Positions 62,001 to 64,000 of a DNA stretch of 64,000 nucleotides are shown one piece after another. Each line of letters starts with the position of its first letter. Positions within the stretch are counted from its first letter, which is position 1. Made by a program: the position numbers and the translations under genes. The stretch comes from Onchocerca lupi. Taxonomy: Eukaryota; Nematoda; Chromadorea; Rhabditida; Onchocercidae. The stretch spans positions 1-64,000 of the forward strand of contig JAOVVO010000246.1 of the NCBI GenBank assembly GCA_028564675.1, given 5' to 3'. The notes below the pieces were generated by a model. It searched no databases and had not been told where the DNA came from. It worked only from the letters and a program-made list of their open reading frames with translations.

Positions 62001-63942
62001 TCCGAGAATGCCAAATGGACTTTGTCAATAAAATGGCAAATGTGTGGAGTGGTTATCGATCTTGATCAAGTAAGATAAGATTTTCTATTTCGACCTATTA
62101 CAGATCAATTTAAATTTTAATTCAATTTGTTCTAATATATATTCAAATCCAAACATTGAAAATGAATAAAGAAATAGTCAAAATTTTCGGACGAATCTGG
62201 TAAATGTGTAGAATATTTATATATTACGATTAAACAGCTTTTATAGCGCATCGGGAAACATGCGTCACTTCTAATTAGTACTTTCTCATCGCTTACATCC
62301 GATATGAATGAGGAAGATTGGGAAGAATTGGCGAATGAATCATCAGTCGTTTATGATGATGATGATGAACAAGATGCCGAGATTGATGCTACCGGTGAGC
62401 TTGGAAATCTTGCACAACCTGAAGAACGAATTCAATGGCTGGAGCGGAAAGTAAGTGCGAGTTTTATGCTTTTAGATTAACATTGAAATAAGCCCAAATA
62501 CTGCATTAAATTGTACGAAAAAGTGTCGCAAAAGAGTCAAACAACTTCTAAGTGTTACTTTTCGAAAATCTTATCATTTGTACTATTAGAATCCTAGTTT
62601 CCTGTTTTTGTCCTCATATTTTTGAAGCTGGGCCATTAGAAAGTCTGAATTTATAGATGCATGAACAATCGGTTTTGGTAACCGACCTGATGCAATGTGG
62701 AGCATCGGAACCAGCTATTGAGAAGGAGAGGCGGACGTTGCGCAAACTGGAGTCAGCTCGGTTTAAGCAGTTTCGAAAATCGATAATTGAAAAGTTGAAA
62801 CGCAATGCTATTCGCCAACGGAAAAAATTAATGGATCCGAAGAAGGTTGTTTTTGAGCAACTTTATTATGATGAATTTTATAGATTTTAAGTCTGAAACT
62901 ACATCTTATGTTTGCATTTTATTATATTATTGCAAAATAAAAAGGTATTAACTTAATTCTTTATTTTTCAATTCTTCCAATTCTTCACTTTTACTTGAAA
63001 CATAATTTTTAGCCTATCAGAAGTCATGAAACAAAGCAAGTGGGAAATATATTATCATCTGAACAGTCGGACGATCAATCACAAATATCTTCCGCTACGA
63101 TAAAGAAAAATGTGTTGCTGGGTTTACAACTCAATGAGTTACCTAGAACTTCAGAAAGAGGATCGTCAAGCGGACGTTCATCGGAGAGTAATATTATGGC
63201 AAGTACGGTGGACATGAATATCGATGTACAGGTAAGGTTTCATGTCTCCGCTGTTCATGAAAGTTCCAGATCTTGAAAGTGAACTTTGAAATATTTTCAG
63301 TAGCAAAGAGTTTTTTCAGAAGGACATAATTCGAATAGTATTATGTCTTTGATAATAATTCCAGGTGAGCATTGAATCTGGTTTATGTACTTTGCGAACA
63401 TTGGGTAAACCAGAAGAAAGCACAGGTTTACTAACGAAACGTCCATCTGCACGAGATCTGAAATCAAAAATGGCGCAAACAAATGAATCCGTAGCAGTCA
63501 CAAAACTTGCGATTCCAAGGTTTGTTCAATTTTATTTAAAGAATTTCCGTTCAAATTTATTGACATATATATTAGTCATCTTGCTTGTTGATATCAGGCT
63601 TAAACAGAATGAAATTGCATAATTTGGACTCTTTATCGTTTATTAATTGTAATGGATCATTGAGATGGTCAATTCTGTTGTTTAATTGCAATTCTGTTGC
63701 GTAATTTTGGAAAGCAGTGCTTGCTCAAGCAATTATTAGAAGTCGTTTTCATTTAATAACATTGGATCAAAAATTATGAATTTGGACATGAATTAAGTGT
63801 TGGGTTTTCGTCATTTTCTCCTTTGTTGCTTTTTCAGTGTTGACGTTAGAGCCTATTATACATCGCTTGATACAGGTCAGATACACAAACAAATACCGCA
63901 TCATATCCAAACTACATTTCCGTATAAATATGGAAGGTCCAG
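42938..63942 (+). CDS. lpd-3: LPD-3 / BLTP1 bridge-like lipid transfer protein, 5' two-thirds
   Basis: Giant tube-like protein thought to move phospholipids between ER and plasma membrane (BLTP1, KIAA1109, Tweek, LPD-3 family). 53 exons give about 2850 residues and the frame is still open (phase 2) at 63942, so the 3' part lies outside. Exon lists are in three separate entries. An N-terminal membrane anchor occupies residues about 45-66 (WLMLGSLLLFIVWIVFITYY). The first RBG-type region follows, with LSGKIMFRDFRCMNQN and GWIIFSYWNYIP, then FSYGPWADAQRVLLYDFFFP, FVPYTWEFEI and HNWIDA, each close to BLTP1. Further landmarks: TPLALEVTQRIIEQI, EWPFFDVFAPCITSWIYAID, LSAQLLPSLK, EHVFTTDLLNQILF and MCGVVIDLDQRIGKHASLL. 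Resemblance holds to the last exon, roughly residue 4200 of human BLTP1 (5005 aa). A few splice choices are uncertain (exons 6, 25, 26, 28, 31). Confidence 0.92.
43466..43496. repeat. T31 homopolymer in LPD-3 intron 2
   Basis: Thirty-one uninterrupted T in the 581-bp intron between the membrane-anchor exon and the next exon. It makes spurious Phe-rich frames on the plus strand and Lys-rich ones on the minus strand. Confidence 0.9.
54998..55065. repeat. 34-bp tandem repeat, two copies
   Basis: Two nearly identical units (54998-55031 and 55032-55065) built of AACAC(T/C)TTTAACACTATTT followed by TTAATAC and a T run. A degenerate third copy precedes them from about 54979. The repeat begins just after the donor of LPD-3 exon 32 (54967). 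Confidence 0.75.
55348..55391. repeat. Short direct repeat
   Basis: AAATACTAAT(G/A)TTTGAGGAT occurs twice, at about 55348 and 55370, in the LPD-3 intron before exon 33. Probably local slippage. Confidence 0.6.
57510..63942 (+). other. lpd-3: LPD-3 exons 37-53 (to window end)
   Basis: Exon coordinates: 57510-57690, 57754-57920, 57999-58161, 58324-58478, 58610-58854, 59036-59211, 59738-59872, 60021-60140, 60510-60611, 60754-60873, 61432-61650, 61884-62069, 62247-62450, 62657-62845, 63013-63231, 63365-63519, 63838-63942. Exon 49 carries an acidic stretch (VVYDDDDEQDAEID) and exon 50 a basic coiled segment, in the same order as in human BLTP1. The last donor (AG|GTAAAC) shows the gene continues. 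Exon 40 donor can pair with either of two acceptors (58514 or 58609). Confidence 0.8.
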
Positions 63943-64000
63943 GTAAACTCTAGTATCAACTCTTATATTAACATGAAATTTAAAATTGAAAAATTGATGA

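Overview
The window is nuclear DNA of a nematode. It is AT-rich with long T/A homopolymers, the genes are cut into many short exons (typically 60-270 bp), and introns mostly end in TTTCAG or TTTTAG. Several start codons lie 14-34 bases after an unpaired splice acceptor, as expected for spliced-leader trans-splicing. Gene content matches nematode-type orthologues (HMP-2 beta-catenin, NETO/SOL-2, PQN-59, MSH-6, LPD-3). The base composition and large introns suggest a spirurid or filarial worm, but that is inference and the species was not determined. No bacterial operon, CRISPR array, transposase, rRNA or clear tRNA was seen.

Layout. 1-517 (-): first two exons of an SNRK-type kinase, cut by the window edge. 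2821-7431 (+): complete beta-catenin, 10 exons, 724 aa. 8855-14587 (+): UTP4/Cirhin, 12 exons, 651 aa. 15070-19489 (+): NETO/SOL-2-like two-CUB + LDLa membrane protein, 6 exons, 500 aa. 20006-22410 (-): mitochondrial-type Xaa-Pro aminopeptidase 3, 6 exons, 485 aa. 24000-29092 (-): UBAP2L/PQN-59, 12 exons, 828 aa. 30812-41677 (+): MSH6, 27 exons, about 1207 aa once one extra T is discounted. 42938-63942 (+, continues past the window): 53 exons and about 2850 residues of LPD-3/BLTP1, the giant bridge-like lipid-transfer protein. All joins were made by eye from splice signals, reading phase and resemblance to known families. For every complete gene except MSH6 the joined length is an exact multiple of three.

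The genes do not form one pathway. They cover cell adhesion/Wnt (beta-catenin), ribosome biogenesis (UTP4), glutamate-receptor accessory function (NETO/SOL-2), mitochondrial proteolysis (XPNPEP3), stress-granule/RNA regulation (PQN-59), mismatch repair (MSH6) and lipid transfer at membrane contacts (LPD-3). No new multi-gene system is evident. The points most worth a second look are an apparent one-base frameshift in MSH6 just before its ATPase domain, a beta-catenin that keeps both the alpha-catenin-binding region and the vertebrate-like DTDL tail, candidate GC-AG introns and AAG splice acceptors, and a duplicated acceptor in LPD-3 that can lead to a premature stop.
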